Positions 1 through 9,518 of a stretch of 56,701 bases of DNA are shown one piece after another. This DNA is from Pseudarthrobacter sp. AL07 (GTDB lineage Bacteria; Actinomycetota; Actinomycetes; Actinomycetales; Micrococcaceae), in contig NZ_JASBRB010000018.1 in NCBI RefSeq assembly GCF_029960665.1, positions 1 through 56,701 on the forward strand, written 5' to 3'. Position numbers and translations under genes: made by a program. Below the pieces are notes generated by a model. That model made no database searches. It saw only the letters and a list, made by a program, of their open reading frames with translations, and was not told the DNA's origin. The first letter of the stretch is position 1. Each line of letters opens with the position of its first letter.

Positions 1-7
1 ACTGATC

Positions 8-1261
8 GTGCACCCGGACAACAAGATCGAATCCGTCTCCTACGAACCGCGCCCGGCACGCCGCCGGGCAGAGGCCCCGGAAACCACCCCCGAGACCGTC
101 GCTCCCACCGTCATAGATACGGTCCCTGTTGCTGCCCCTGAACCAGTAGCCGCCCCCGCACAGCCCACAGCGGCGGCAGCGATGGACCGCCAGCCATGGC
201 CGCCCAACCCCGTCCAGACCGAGCCAACAACCGAGACTCCTGAGCCAGCCCAGCCGGCCGCCGCAGAACCGCAGACCACCGCAACCGCCCCGGAAGCACC
301 GCTGACCCGGCGCAGCCTGAAGGAAACCTCCTTCCTGGTCAGCGCTCCGGTTTTGGAACCGGCAACACAGGGCTGGCGGGGAACGCTCACGCGACTCGGA
401 TACCGGATGGACCCCTCCGCGGAAGAACTCTCCGAACGTGAGGACATTCGCACTGTCAGCCAACACTGGCCCGGCCCGCGCACCATCGCGGTGGTAAACC
501 GCAAGGGCGGGGCGAACAAGACCCCCACGGTCGTCATGCTCTCGGCCATCCTCGCCCGCTACAGCGGGGCCGCCACAGTGGCCTGGGACAACAACGAGTC
601 TCAAGGCACCCTCGGGTGGCGGACGGAGAAGGGCTCCCACGACCGGAGCGTCCTGGACCTCATCGATGCTTCCAACGAGCTGCTATCCCCTTCAACGAAC
701 GCGGCAGAAATCGCGAAGTTCGTCCATCACCAGACCGGTGACAAATTCGACGTTCTGCGCTCGGATGAAAACGAAGAAGGCGACCACGAAGTCACCGCTG
801 AGGAAGTCGACATCGCCCACCAGGTGCTCACCCGCTATTACCGGCTGGTGGTCATGGACTCGGGCAATACCGCCAGGTCAGCGAACTGGCGTCGGATGAT
901 TCACCACACCAACCAGCTCGTCGTGCCTGTGACAGCTATCGAGGACCGCGCCGAAGCCGCCCGGCTGACGCTGCAGACCCTCGAATCCCGTGGTGGCCAC
1001 GACGCGGAGCTGGCACGCAACGCCGTTGTGATCGTCTCCGAATCCACTGACGCCAAGCGCAGCATGAGCGGGGACGCCTTGAAGCGGGCCAAGGACGAGG
1101 CCCGGCGAATCGCTGATGGCTTCGAACCGTTCGTTCGGGCTGTCGTCCGGATTCCTTACGATCCGGCCATGGTCAACGGTCCCATCCGTTACGAGGCCCT
1201 CCAGCCCGCAACCCAGCGGGCATGGCTGGCCGCAGCGGCCGCCGTCGCCTCCGGCTTCTAG
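8..1261 (+). CDS. ParA/MinD-like ATPase heading the transfer operon
   Basis: 417 residues from the GTG at 8. The frame is open to the window edge, so the true start could lie upstream. Residues ~1-100 are Pro/Ala-rich and probably disordered. From ~155 a ParA/MinD-type fold begins with TIAVVNRKGGANKTPT, a deviant Walker A (KGGxNKT where KGGxGKT is usual). DNNESQGTLGW follows where ParA proteins have D-x-N-PQGN, and a VVMDSG stretch follows that. In actinobacterial SCO6880-type operons a ParA-like protein commonly precedes the secretion genes, so a role in positioning or regulating the transfer machine is more likely than plasmid partition, since a separate parAB lies at 47.6-48.9 kb. The next gene follows after 34 nt. 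The family call is fairly sure; the role is inference. Confidence 0.75.
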   Translation: MHPDNKIESVSYEPRPARRRAEAPETTPETVAPTVIDTVPVAAPEPVAAPAQPTAAAAMDRQPWPPNPVQTEPTTETPEPAQPAAAEPQTTATAPEAPLTRRSLKETSFLVSAPVLEPATQGWRGTLTRLGYRMDPSAEELSEREDIRTVSQHWPGPRTIAVVNRKGGANKTPTVVMLSAILARYSGAATVAWDNNESQGTLGWRTEKGSHDRSVLDLIDASNELLSPSTNAAEIAKFVHHQTGDKFDVLRSDENEEGDHEVTAEEVDIAHQVLTRYYRLVVMDSGNTARSANWRRMIHHTNQLVVPVTAIEDRAEAARLTLQTLESRGGHDAELARNAVVIVSESTDAKRSMSGDALKRAKDEARRIADGFEPFVRAVVRIPYDPAMVNGPIRYEALQPATQRAWLAAAAAVASGF

Positions 1262-1295
1262 AACAACCCACCGACGGATTCTGAAAGGAGGAATC

Positions 1296-1904
1296 ATGCA
1301 ACAGTCCCTGAACCCCTGGATCACCCGCCCAGCCGAAGACGCTACGGAGGCAGCCCTGGATACGCATGTGCCGCCTGCACCAGTGATCAGTGCGCCGCTG
1401 AGGGGAATGGTAGAACCGGACGCAGCAGACCGCCTCAGCCGACGCACCATGTCAGGCTCGCCAACGTTGTGGATTACCGGCGCCCACGGGGGAGCCGGCG
1501 AGAGCCGCATCGCCGACCTGTTCGACGGGGCCCGCCCAACAGGTCACTGCTGGCCCGTCCTGCAGGACGGGAGCACACCCCGGGTACTGCTGGTCTGCCG
1601 GGCAGACATGCGCGGCCTGACAGCGGCACAGAGCGCACTGACCCAATGGGCATCAAGTGCAGCACCGAAGCTGGATCTGCTCGGCCTCGCCGTCCTGGCG
1701 GACGCACCGGGGAAGTCTCCCAAAGCACTCCGTGACTTCGCCGCAATCGTCGGCGGGGGATCGCCCCGGCTCTGGACCCTTCCCTGGGTAGAGGCCTGGC
1801 GGCACGGCGACACCACGACACCGCCAATGGGCCGCGAATACCAACGCTTCATCACTGATGTAGCCGCCCTGTCCACCGACACCACACCCAGCACCACCCA
1901 CTGA
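1296..1904 (+). CDS. Degenerate P-loop protein of the transfer operon (DUF6668-like)
   Basis: 202 residues. The start is fixed by an AAAGGAGG ribosome site ending 3 bases before the ATG at 1296; an upstream in-frame extension lacks one. Residues ~52-65 read LWITGAHGGAGES, which resembles a ParA-type P-loop but has no lysine, so ATP hydrolysis is doubtful. The rest looks like a Rossmann-type scaffold (RVLLVCRAD, LDLLGLAVLAD). Proteins of this sort sit between the ParA-like gene and the pilin-like gene in actinobacterial transfer operons, and I believe they correspond to DUF6668. The function is unknown; it may partner the preceding ATPase. Confidence 0.65.
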   Translation: MQQSLNPWITRPAEDATEAALDTHVPPAPVISAPLRGMVEPDAADRLSRRTMSGSPTLWITGAHGGAGESRIADLFDGARPTGHCWPVLQDGSTPRVLLVCRADMRGLTAAQSALTQWASSAAPKLDLLGLAVLADAPGKSPKALRDFAAIVGGGSPRLWTLPWVEAWRHGDTTTPPMGREYQRFITDVAALSTDTTPSTTH

Positions 1905-1915
1905 AAGGTCTCACC

Positions 1916-2185
1916 ATGAACTCCTTCTCCGCACTTGCGGCAAGCGTCATCCCCAACCCCACCCCGGTCGTCCCGGCCGAGGCCGGCGGCCTGCTTACGG
2001 TCTTGAACTGGGCCTCCGGTATCGGGCTGGTCCTCGGCGTCCTGGGCGTCATCATCGTCGGCGTCGGCATGGTCATCCAGCTCCAACGCGGCGAGGGTGG
2101 CCAGGCCCTCGCCAAGCTCGGCTGGGTCCTCATGGGCTGCATCATCATCAGCGGTGCTTCCGGAATCGTCCGCGCCTTCGTCTAA
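1916..2185 (+). CDS. Small two-helix membrane protein, VirB2/TrbC pilin-like
   Basis: 89 residues with two hydrophobic helices (about residues 33-55 and 68-88), separated by a short basic loop (QLQRGEGGQALAKLG). The size, topology and position before VirB8/VirB6-like genes resemble VirB2/TrbC-type proteins. Gram-positive systems have no demonstrated pilus of this kind, so a channel subunit is an alternative. An AAAGG site lies 8 bases upstream of the ATG. It is co-transcribed with its neighbours (11-nt gap before, 28-nt gap after). Confidence 0.6.
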   Translation: MNSFSALAASVIPNPTPVVPAEAGGLLTVLNWASGIGLVLGVLGVIIVGVGMVIQLQRGEGGQALAKLGWVLMGCIIISGASGIVRAFV

Positions 2186-2213
2186 AGCCAGCACCAACAA
2201 CGGGAGGTTCATC

Positions 2214-2954
2214 ATGAGCCAGTCAACAGAGAGCACCACCGAAAGCAATCCGTTCACCAAACCCGGTTTCCTCATCGCTGCTGCGCTGGTGGTCGCGCTG
2301 ATCGCAGCAACCGTCGTCATCTTCCTGCTCCCCAAAGGACAGGGGAACGCCCAGCCCGCCCCTGCCCCGACAGAGACCAGCAGCACAGCCGCAGCCAGCC
2401 CCAGCGCCTCCGCTGGGGCTGGCAAGAGCGTCTGCGGCCTGCCTGCTTCTGCGGAAACGGCTTTGGGAACTGCACCGGCGACGAAGTGGGAACTCGTAGG
2501 CACCATGGCCGCGCCAACCGACCCCAAAATCGGTCCGGGCAAGACAGACGGCCAAGGCGTAAGGTCTTGCTTCGCCCACACACCTACAGGAGCGCTCTAC
2601 GCAGCGGTGAACCTTTGGGCGCTAGGCATCGATCCCTCGAAAGAGCAAGCCATTGCCGACCAGCTTGCAGCTGAGGGTCCTGGTCGCGACGCAGGTATGA
2701 AAGCGCCACAGACCGCTGCTCCAGCCACGTCCGTGAAGATCCAGATTGCTGGTTTCAACGTCTCATATACGGCGAATCAAGCCGTTGTGGAACTGGCATT
2801 CAAAGCCGACAATGGCGCACTTGCATCTGTGCGGACAACACTTCTTTGGCAGGACGGGGACTGGAAAGGCGTCGTGGCCGACAACGGTGCACCTTTGGAA
2901 GAGCCACGTCAGGTCCGTGACCTTTCAGGATTCATCCCCTGGAGTGGGGCATGA
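2214..2954 (+). CDS. VirB8/TcpC-like single-pass transfer protein
   Basis: 246 residues from the ATG at 2214, preceded by GGGAGG. One transmembrane helix lies at ~19-38, then a Pro/Ala/Ser-rich linker (~45-70), then an extracellular domain that ends with a VVELAFKAD...TTLLWQDGDWKGVVADNG pattern. That pattern resembles the NTF2-like fold of VirB8 and TcpC. It would lie in the cell envelope and contact the channel. Its stop overlaps the next start (ATGA, 2951-2954), implying translational coupling. The family is assigned from topology and context rather than a diagnostic motif. Confidence 0.55.
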   Translation: MSQSTESTTESNPFTKPGFLIAAALVVALIAATVVIFLLPKGQGNAQPAPAPTETSSTAAASPSASAGAGKSVCGLPASAETALGTAPATKWELVGTMAAPTDPKIGPGKTDGQGVRSCFAHTPTGALYAAVNLWALGIDPSKEQAIADQLAAEGPGRDAGMKAPQTAAPATSVKIQIAGFNVSYTANQAVVELAFKADNGALASVRTTLLWQDGDWKGVVADNGAPLEEPRQVRDLSGFIPWSGA

Positions 2955-4207
2955 AGCCAACCTGGAACCCGGCAGGAGACTGGCTTTCGGGCCTTGCAGA
3001 CGACGCGATGGGAAACATGGCGAAAGCCATTTTGGAGGGCATGAGCCAGATGGCGACGACATTGTCTACTTTCTGGGTTTCCATGCCGACTGTGAACCTG
3101 GCGAGCGATGACGGAACTACGCCCAGCCCGGTTGTTTCTGCGGTAAATAGTGAATTAATGCCTTGGACGCTGGCACTGGCGGTCCTCGCGGTCATCCTCG
3201 GTGGCATCCGGATGATCTGGGAGCAGCGCGGGGCGCCGCTGAAAGACCTTCTGCGGTCCCTGGTCACTCTGACCTTGGTGTCGGGTCTGGGGCTGGGTGT
3301 CATCTCGATCCTGGTGATCGCCGCAGATGCTTTCTCGGCCGCCATCATCGACCGCTCCACGGACGGTAAAGGCTTCGCCGATGCAATGAACATCCTCGTG
3401 ATGACTAACCAGACGGGGGTCGGAGTGTTTATCCTCATCGTCCTGGGATTGATCGGCCTGATTGCCTCCCTTGTCCAGATCGTTCTGATGGTCGTGCGAA
3501 GCGGCATGTTGGTGATCCTGGCCGGGATCCTGCCCACTACGGCTGCTTTCACGAACACGGAGATGGGCAGGCAGTGGTTCCAGAAGGCTGTTGGTTGGAC
3601 CATCGCCTTCATTCTCTATAAGCCAGCGGCGGCGATCGTGTACTCGGTCGCGTTCTTGCTCATGAGCAATAAGACGCAGGTCCCCTTGATCGGTTCCATC
3701 ACGGGTTTCACGCTGATGGTCGTTGCCCTGTTCGCACTCCCTGCGTTGATGCGGTTCGTGACGCCGATGGTGGGAGCCGTTGCTTCCGGCAGCGGCGCAG
3801 GGGCAGGTGCAGCGGTTGGGGCGATGGCTACAGGTGCTGTCTCCTTGGGCCGCAGTGGCAGCGGTAAGGGCAATGCGGCACCAACGCCAGCGAGCACGCA
3901 GAGCAGCCAGGCAGGCGCGTCTCCGAAGGGCAGTGACGGTACGCCGGGTCCCAGGGGAAGCGGCGGCCAGCCGACGCCAGGGTCAACCGGTCCTGGAGGT
4001 CCGGGTGGAGCTACCAGCACCGCGACCGCCGGCACTGCGGGAGCAGGAGCAACAGCAGGGGCAGCAACGGGAGCCAGCGGGGCAGCAGCAGCTGGTCCGG
4101 CTGGCATGGCCGTAGCTGCAGGCGCCCAAGTGGCGTCCAAGACGTCGCAGGCAATCGCAAAGACCGCGCAGGATTCAACCGGGGAGGGCCCCAGTGGCAG
4201 CAATTAA
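2951..4207 (+). CDS. Polytopic channel protein, VirB6/TrbL-like
   Basis: 418 residues. At least five to six membrane segments run from ~75 to ~280 (for example LALAVLAVILGGI, VFILIVLGLIGLIASLV, FTLMVVALFALPALM), followed by a ~130-residue Gly/Ala/Ser/Pro-rich cytoplasmic tail. This is the organisation of the VirB6/TrbL inner-membrane channel protein in actinobacterial conjugation operons. It overlaps the upstream stop by 4 nt and the downstream gene by 14 nt. The low-complexity tail is typical of these proteins and is probably disordered. Confidence 0.7.
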   Translation: MKPTWNPAGDWLSGLADDAMGNMAKAILEGMSQMATTLSTFWVSMPTVNLASDDGTTPSPVVSAVNSELMPWTLALAVLAVILGGIRMIWEQRGAPLKDLLRSLVTLTLVSGLGLGVISILVIAADAFSAAIIDRSTDGKGFADAMNILVMTNQTGVGVFILIVLGLIGLIASLVQIVLMVVRSGMLVILAGILPTTAAFTNTEMGRQWFQKAVGWTIAFILYKPAAAIVYSVAFLLMSNKTQVPLIGSITGFTLMVVALFALPALMRFVTPMVGAVASGSGAGAGAAVGAMATGAVSLGRSGSGKGNAAPTPASTQSSQAGASPKGSDGTPGPRGSGGQPTPGSTGPGGPGGATSTATAGTAGAGATAGAATGASGAAAAGPAGMAVAAGAQVASKTSQAIAKTAQDSTGEGPSGSN

Positions 4208-5702
4208 TACCGAATACAAGGAACCGTCTTACGGTAACTGGCGCGTACCGCGCTCAGCGGGCCTGGGCAACCTCGGCGCTATCGGCACCGGGATTGTCAT
4301 GGCCGGGCTGTTGATGGGCATCATCAGCTTCGCCATCTGGGGTCTGTTCCCGGGCCTCGCTGTCCTGGCCGTGGCCGGGGCAAGCGCCCTCCTGCTGACC
4401 GTCAAGGACAAGCACGGCCAGTCCGTCGTCGACCGCTTCGCCACACGGATGAGCTTCCGGCTCTCCAAGTCCTCGGGGACGAATCTCTACCGTTCCGGCC
4501 CCCTGGGCGTGACGCAGTGGGGCATGTACCAGCTGCCGGGCCTTGCAGCGAAGTCCACCCTGTACGAGTTCACTGACTCCTATAAGCGCCCGTTTGCCCT
4601 GCTGCATGTGCCGACCACCAGCCATTTCACCGTGATCTTCTCCACCGAACCTGACGGAGCCTCACTGGTGGACCCGGAACAGGTTGATGCGTGGGTGGCG
4701 AACTGGGGCGGCTGGCTCGCCGGGCTGGCGGATGAGGCTGGCCTGGACGCCGCGGCCGTGACGGTAGAGACCGCCCCGGATTCCGGATACCGGCTGCGGA
4801 ACGAAGTTGAAATGAACATCGACCCGGACGCGCCGGCCTTTGCCCAGGCGATTCTGCGCGAGGTCGTTGACACCTACCCGGAGGGATCGGCCACGGTCCG
4901 TGCCTGGGTGTCCCTGACCTTCAACGCCTCCCTCCGGACAGGATCGAAGAAGCGCACACCGGAAGATGTGGCCCGCGACCTCGCCTCGCGGATCCCGGGC
5001 CTCTCGGCCCGGCTGCAGTCCACCGGCGCCGGTATTGCCCGTCCGATGTCAGCCCAGGAACTCTGTGAAGTCGTCCGGATCGCCTACGATCCCCCCGCTG
5101 CGCTGATCATTGATGAAGCGCACGCCGCCGGCTCCCCGGTGTCCCTGAGCTGGGGCGAGGTCGGCCCGACGGCGACGCAGGCAAGCTGGGATGACTACCG
5201 GCACGACAGCGCGTTCTCGGCCTCTTGGACGATGACCGGTGCACCCCGTGGGTCCGTGAACTCCTCGGTCCTGTCCCGGCTGCTGGCCCCGCACGGGGAC
5301 ATTGACCGCAAACGGATTTCCCTGCTGTACCGCCCGATGGATTCTGCCCGGGCAGCTGCCGTGGTCGAGCGGGACCAGAACAACGCCAACGTCCGCATCA
5401 CCTCCGGGAACCGCCCCAGCGCCCGCGCCCTGGTCGACGCCCGCTCCGCTGTACAAACTGCTCAGGAGGAAGCCCAGGGTGCTGGCCTGGTGAACTTCGG
5501 GATGGTCGTCACGGCCACCGTGACCGATAGGGAACGCCTCGCTGATGCGGTGGCGGCCATCGAACAGACTTCCGGTACTGCCCGGGTGCTGTTGCGCCGT
5601 GCCTACGGCGCGCAGGACACCGCGTTCGCGGCATCTCTGCCGCTGGGGCTGGTCCTGCCCAAGCACAGCCTGCTGCCCTCCGAAATCAAGGACGCTCTGT
5701 AA
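4194..5702 (+). CDS. SCO6880 family transfer protein
   Basis: 502 residues with two membrane helices near the N-terminus (~30-70) and a long soluble part. The N-terminal YGNWRVPRSAGLGNLG box, the VDRFATRM and RPFALLHVP segments, and the C-terminal PLGLVLPKHSLLP tail are those of the SCO6880 family. That family is a hallmark of actinobacterial type IV-like conjugation operons and lies next to VirB4. It has no Walker motif of its own. It is thought to be a membrane scaffold working with the VirB4 ATPase, although its exact function is not established. The next gene starts at the last base of its stop codon. Confidence 0.85.
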   Translation: MAAINTEYKEPSYGNWRVPRSAGLGNLGAIGTGIVMAGLLMGIISFAIWGLFPGLAVLAVAGASALLLTVKDKHGQSVVDRFATRMSFRLSKSSGTNLYRSGPLGVTQWGMYQLPGLAAKSTLYEFTDSYKRPFALLHVPTTSHFTVIFSTEPDGASLVDPEQVDAWVANWGGWLAGLADEAGLDAAAVTVETAPDSGYRLRNEVEMNIDPDAPAFAQAILREVVDTYPEGSATVRAWVSLTFNASLRTGSKKRTPEDVARDLASRIPGLSARLQSTGAGIARPMSAQELCEVVRIAYDPPAALIIDEAHAAGSPVSLSWGEVGPTATQASWDDYRHDSAFSASWTMTGAPRGSVNSSVLSRLLAPHGDIDRKRISLLYRPMDSARAAAVVERDQNNANVRITSGNRPSARALVDARSAVQTAQEEAQGAGLVNFGMVVTATVTDRERLADAVAAIEQTSGTARVLLRRAYGAQDTAFAASLPLGLVLPKHSLLPSEIKDAL

Positions 5703-7297
5703 TGGCCCTCATGAAGATGTTCACCCGTTCCTCCAGGAAGGCAGCTGAGCCGGTATCGGCTGCACGGACGAAGGCAGAGCGCCAGCCACGCGAGGCCGGG
5801 CCGGGCTCCCGTGGTTGGGTCGGGCGTGGCGGGGGCATGGCTTCCCTCGTCCCGTCCGTGACGGAGTACCGGGGAACGACGGTCCAGGTCTGCGGGCTGT
5901 GGCCGTTCTCCTCCGGGGCGTCCTCGCCCATGATCGGCGTCCCGCTCGGACGCCACGAGGAAACCCAGGCCACGGTCTGCTGCGACCCGATCAGCTGGTT
6001 CCAGCGGGCACGGCTCATTTCCAACCCCTCGGCTTTCATCCTGGGCAAGCCCGGTCTGGGGAAGTCCACGCTGGTGCGCCGCATGTTCTTAGGGCTCTCC
6101 GCGCAGGGCGTCCACCCGCTCGTCCTGGGGGATTTGAAGGGCGAGCACGTCAAAGCGGTCCAGGCACTCGGTGGCCAGGTCATCAAGCTCGGCCGTGGCG
6201 TTGGCTACTTGAACATTCTTGATCCCGGCCAGGCCGTCGAGGTCGCGCAGCTCCTCGAGGCCAGCGACCATCACGAAGCCGCCACCCGGGTCCGGGCCGA
6301 CGCTCACGGCCGCCGCCTGAACATGGTGGTCTCGCTGATCACGATCAGCCGGAACAACCCGCCCACGGATCAGGAACAGACGATCGTGGACCGAGCGCTG
6401 CGGGTCCTCGATGACCGGTTCGACGGTATTCCTGTCCTGAAGGACCTCCTGGACGTGATTGTGTCCGCGCCGGACGAGCTGCGCCAGGTCGCACTGGACC
6501 GTGGCGATATGGCCGTCTACCTGCAGGAGACACGGGCGCTGGAGGCAACCCTGCTGGGCCTGACCGGGGGAGGGAAGCTGGGAGAAATCTTCTCCCGGCA
6601 GACCACCAACCCCATGAAGCGGGATCGCGCCGTCGTCTTCGATGTCTCCAGCATCGATGAGACGGAGACGGATCTGCAGGCCGCCGTGCTGCTCGCGTGC
6701 TGGTCCTACGGTTTCGGGACGGTCAACGTCGCCAACGCTCTGGCCGACGCTGGCCTGGAACCGCGCCGGAACTACTTCGTGGTCCTGGATGAGCTGTGGC
6801 GGGCGCTGCGCGCCGGTAAGGGCATGGTTGACCGGGCGGACGCCCTGACCCGTTTGAACCGTTCCGTGGGCGTCGGGCAGATCATGATTTCCCACACCAT
6901 GTCCGACCTGCTGGCACTGCCGGCAGAAGAGGACAGAATGAAGGCCCGCGGCTTCGTCGAGCGTTCCGGCATGGTGATCTGCGGTGGTCTGCCGGCCTCG
7001 GAAATGCCGCTGCTGACCTCAGCGATTCCGTTGTCCCGACAGGAGCAGCAGAAACTCATCTCCTGGCAGGACCCGCCCGCATGGGACTCCCGCGGAGTCG
7101 ACGTCGAACCCCCAGGCCGGGGGAAGTTCCTGATCAAGGTCGGCGGCCGCCCCGGAATCCCGGTGCAGATTGGGCTAACGTCAATCGAAACCGGAGACCA
7201 CGGCGTGAACGACACCCAAACGAGGTGGCACGCCCCAGCTGATTCTCTCCTTGGGCCAGTAGCTCCTGAGCTGCCCGGCGACGGAGGCGAACTGTGA
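5702..7297 (+). CDS. VirB4-like transfer ATPase
   Basis: 531 residues. The Walker A is LGKPGLGKSTLVRR (~118-131), and a Walker-B-like VVLDELWRALR follows at ~360. DLKGEH after the P-loop is typical of VirB4/TraC-type proteins of this group. It would power channel assembly or DNA transfer at the membrane. The ATG at 5702 overlaps the upstream stop by one base, and the end overlaps the VirD4 gene by 4 nt. The actinobacterial version lacks the long N-terminal domain of proteobacterial VirB4; the SCO6880 protein just upstream may supply that part. Confidence 0.85.
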   Translation: MALMKMFTRSSRKAAEPVSAARTKAERQPREAGPGSRGWVGRGGGMASLVPSVTEYRGTTVQVCGLWPFSSGASSPMIGVPLGRHEETQATVCCDPISWFQRARLISNPSAFILGKPGLGKSTLVRRMFLGLSAQGVHPLVLGDLKGEHVKAVQALGGQVIKLGRGVGYLNILDPGQAVEVAQLLEASDHHEAATRVRADAHGRRLNMVVSLITISRNNPPTDQEQTIVDRALRVLDDRFDGIPVLKDLLDVIVSAPDELRQVALDRGDMAVYLQETRALEATLLGLTGGGKLGEIFSRQTTNPMKRDRAVVFDVSSIDETETDLQAAVLLACWSYGFGTVNVANALADAGLEPRRNYFVVLDELWRALRAGKGMVDRADALTRLNRSVGVGQIMISHTMSDLLALPAEEDRMKARGFVERSGMVICGGLPASEMPLLTSAIPLSRQEQQKLISWQDPPAWDSRGVDVEPPGRGKFLIKVGGRPGIPVQIGLTSIETGDHGVNDTQTRWHAPADSLLGPVAPELPGDGGEL

Positions 7298-9063
7298 GCG
7301 CACCGAACCGTAAGGGGATGGGCCTCGGGGATGCCCTGCTGGTCTGGCTGGCCATCGGCTCTATCGTCGTCTTTGGCGGCGGGACCTACGCGGCCGCTCA
7401 CGTGGGTTCTTGGATGGCCGGCATCGAGGCACCGCCCGCCCATCCGATTGATCTGATTGCCGGGCTGGTCAAGGGCCGGGTGCCCTGGCCAGCCCAGTCC
7501 ACCGTCGCCGCTGCTCTCATGGCCGGCGTGATCGTGGTCCTGGCTATCGTCGTGCTGGTGGCTTGGAGGAAGGGTGCGAGCAAGCGTGCCCGGGTCGATA
7601 AGGCCGCCCGGTACCTGGGGCGCGGGAAGTCCTTGGCCGCGTTCTCCGAGAAGGGCGCAAAGGCCACGGCCGAGCGCCTCGGTGTGAAGGACACTCCGGG
7701 CATTGTGGTGGGCAATGTAGTCTCCACCAGCCAGAAGTTCATTCAGTCCTGGGAAGACCTCAGCATCGACATCTGGGGTCCTCGAACGGGTAAGTCAACC
7801 TCCCGGGTTATGCCCGCGATCCTGGACGCACCTGGTGCCGTCGTCTCGACCTCGAACAAGCGCGACGTGGTGGACGGCACCCGCGGCGTCCGGGTCCTGA
7901 CTGCCCCGGTGTGGGTCTTTGATCCGCAGAAGATCGCACAAGAGGAACCGGACTGGTGGTGGAACCCCCTCTCCTACGTAACGGACGAAGAGAAGGCCTA
8001 CAAACTCACCCAACACTTCTCGGTCGGTTCGCGCCTTCCGGGGTCCAAGCCGGATGCCTACTTCGACCCGAAAGCCGAAGACATCCTCTCCTCGTACTTC
8101 CTCGCAGCTGCGCTGGGGGAGCTGCCCATCACCCAGGTGTATCTATGGGTGACGGAGCAGGTCAGCCAGGAACCCATCGAAATCCTGAAAGAGCATGACT
8201 ACGAGCTGCAGTACAAGGGCCTCGAGTCCACGCTGAAGCTGGCCGACAAGCAGCGCGACGGCATCTTCGGCACGGCCGAGAAGATGATCCAGTGCCTCAA
8301 GAGCAGGAGCACGCTCCGCTGGGTCGCCCCGGCACGCGGTGCGTCCGTGGCCACGGATCCCCGCCGCCACTTCAACCCCCACGACTTTGCCGCCTCACAG
8401 GAGACGATCTACATCCTCTCCAAAGAAGGGGCCGGCTCCGCTGCCCCACTCACCACGGCACTGACGGTAGCCATTGCCGAAGCCATGGAAGAACGCGCCG
8501 AGCGCAGCGGCGGCCGCCTGCCACTGCCTGCACTGTTCGCCCTGGATGAGCTGGCCAACGTCGTCCGCTGGGCCGGACTGCCAGACCAGTTCAGCCACTA
8601 CGGCTCCAAAGGCCTGATCGTCATGGGCATCCTGCAGTCCTGGTCCCAAGGCGTCGAACTCTGGGGTGAAGCGAACATGCGCAAAATCTGGTCCGCCGCC
8701 AACGTCAAGGTCTACGGCGGCGGCGTCGCCGAAGAAGGCTTCCTCCGAGCACTCTCAGACCTGATCGGAGACTATAGCTACACCAACGTCTCCATCTCCT
8801 CCGGCAAATCCGGGTCCAGCCGCTCCCGGCAGGAAAGCAAGGAACGCATCTTAGACGTCTCCAACCTCGCCGAACTCGACCGGGGCCGCGCCGTCGTCCT
8901 CGCCTCGGGTGCACCGGCCACCCTGGTCCGGACCCTGCCCTGGTACACCGGGCCCCACAAGGAAGCCGTAGAGGCATCCATCAAGACCTACAGCCCCCGC
9001 CCCGAAGAACCGGCCGTACCTGTGGCAGCTGAGCCGGTGGCTAATCCCTGGGTCACGAAGTAG
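7294..9063 (+). CDS. VirD4/TraG-type coupling protein
   Basis: 589 residues starting with GTG (GTGA overlap with the upstream stop). Two membrane helices lie at ~10-32 and ~70-90, then an ATPase domain with Walker A WGPRTGKSTSR (~163-173), STSNKRD, and Walker B ALFALDELANV. The QSWSQGVELWG segment is typical of TraG/VirD4 proteins. It brings the relaxase-DNA complex to the channel. The matching relaxase is at 22523-24154. The protein is complete in length, with no sign of damage. Confidence 0.88.
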   Translation: MSAPNRKGMGLGDALLVWLAIGSIVVFGGGTYAAAHVGSWMAGIEAPPAHPIDLIAGLVKGRVPWPAQSTVAAALMAGVIVVLAIVVLVAWRKGASKRARVDKAARYLGRGKSLAAFSEKGAKATAERLGVKDTPGIVVGNVVSTSQKFIQSWEDLSIDIWGPRTGKSTSRVMPAILDAPGAVVSTSNKRDVVDGTRGVRVLTAPVWVFDPQKIAQEEPDWWWNPLSYVTDEEKAYKLTQHFSVGSRLPGSKPDAYFDPKAEDILSSYFLAAALGELPITQVYLWVTEQVSQEPIEILKEHDYELQYKGLESTLKLADKQRDGIFGTAEKMIQCLKSRSTLRWVAPARGASVATDPRRHFNPHDFAASQETIYILSKEGAGSAAPLTTALTVAIAEAMEERAERSGGRLPLPALFALDELANVVRWAGLPDQFSHYGSKGLIVMGILQSWSQGVELWGEANMRKIWSAANVKVYGGGVAEEGFLRALSDLIGDYSYTNVSISSGKSGSSRSRQESKERILDVSNLAELDRGRAVVLASGAPATLVRTLPWYTGPHKEAVEASIKTYSPRPEEPAVPVAAEPVANPWVTK

Positions 9064-9074
9064 GAGGTTCTGAG

Positions 9075-9518
9075 ATGAAAAGCGAAATCGGACGATTCAG
9101 CACAGCTCCCGCCCCGAGCGAACCAGAGGCACCTGCCGAAAAGCCGGCGGAGGAGCAGAAGCCACCTGAACTGGTCTACGGCTCAACCGAAGAGTTCCTG
9201 CACGAGCAACTGCTACCGACCTACGTACGCGACGTCGACGGCCGCGCCGCGAAATGGTGCATCGAGTGGTACTTCCACCCCGAAGCACTCTCCCGCGTAG
9301 AAGCTCTCTGGAGAGCTTGGGAACACCTCAGACTCGACGGGGCCACCGGCATCAGCGTCTGGTTCAAAGACCACGCGGACCACCACATGACCGTGCTCCT
9401 GGACCCCCGCGGCCCGTTCTACAAATGCGACATGCAAAAACATCGCGACCCCGAACACCTGGACCCAAAGAAAGCCCCGGAAGGCTGGTTCCCAGACGTA
9501 CGGACTCCGGCAATGTAG
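9075..9518 (+). CDS. DUF4913 family protein
   Basis: 147 residues. A Pro/Glu-rich N-terminus (1-40) precedes a compact domain with FLHEQLLPTYVRDVDGRAAKWC and WYFHPEALSRVEALWRAWEHLR, ending in a DHHMTVLLDPRGPF box. These are the signature stretches of DUF4913, a family found mainly at the end of actinobacterial plasmid transfer operons. The ATG is preceded by TAGGAGG. It is the last gene of the operon (11-nt gap from the VirD4 gene). The function is unknown. Confidence 0.8.
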   Translation: MKSEIGRFSTAPAPSEPEAPAEKPAEEQKPPELVYGSTEEFLHEQLLPTYVRDVDGRAAKWCIEWYFHPEALSRVEALWRAWEHLRLDGATGISVWFKDHADHHMTVLLDPRGPFYKCDMQKHRDPEHLDPKKAPEGWFPDVRTPAM

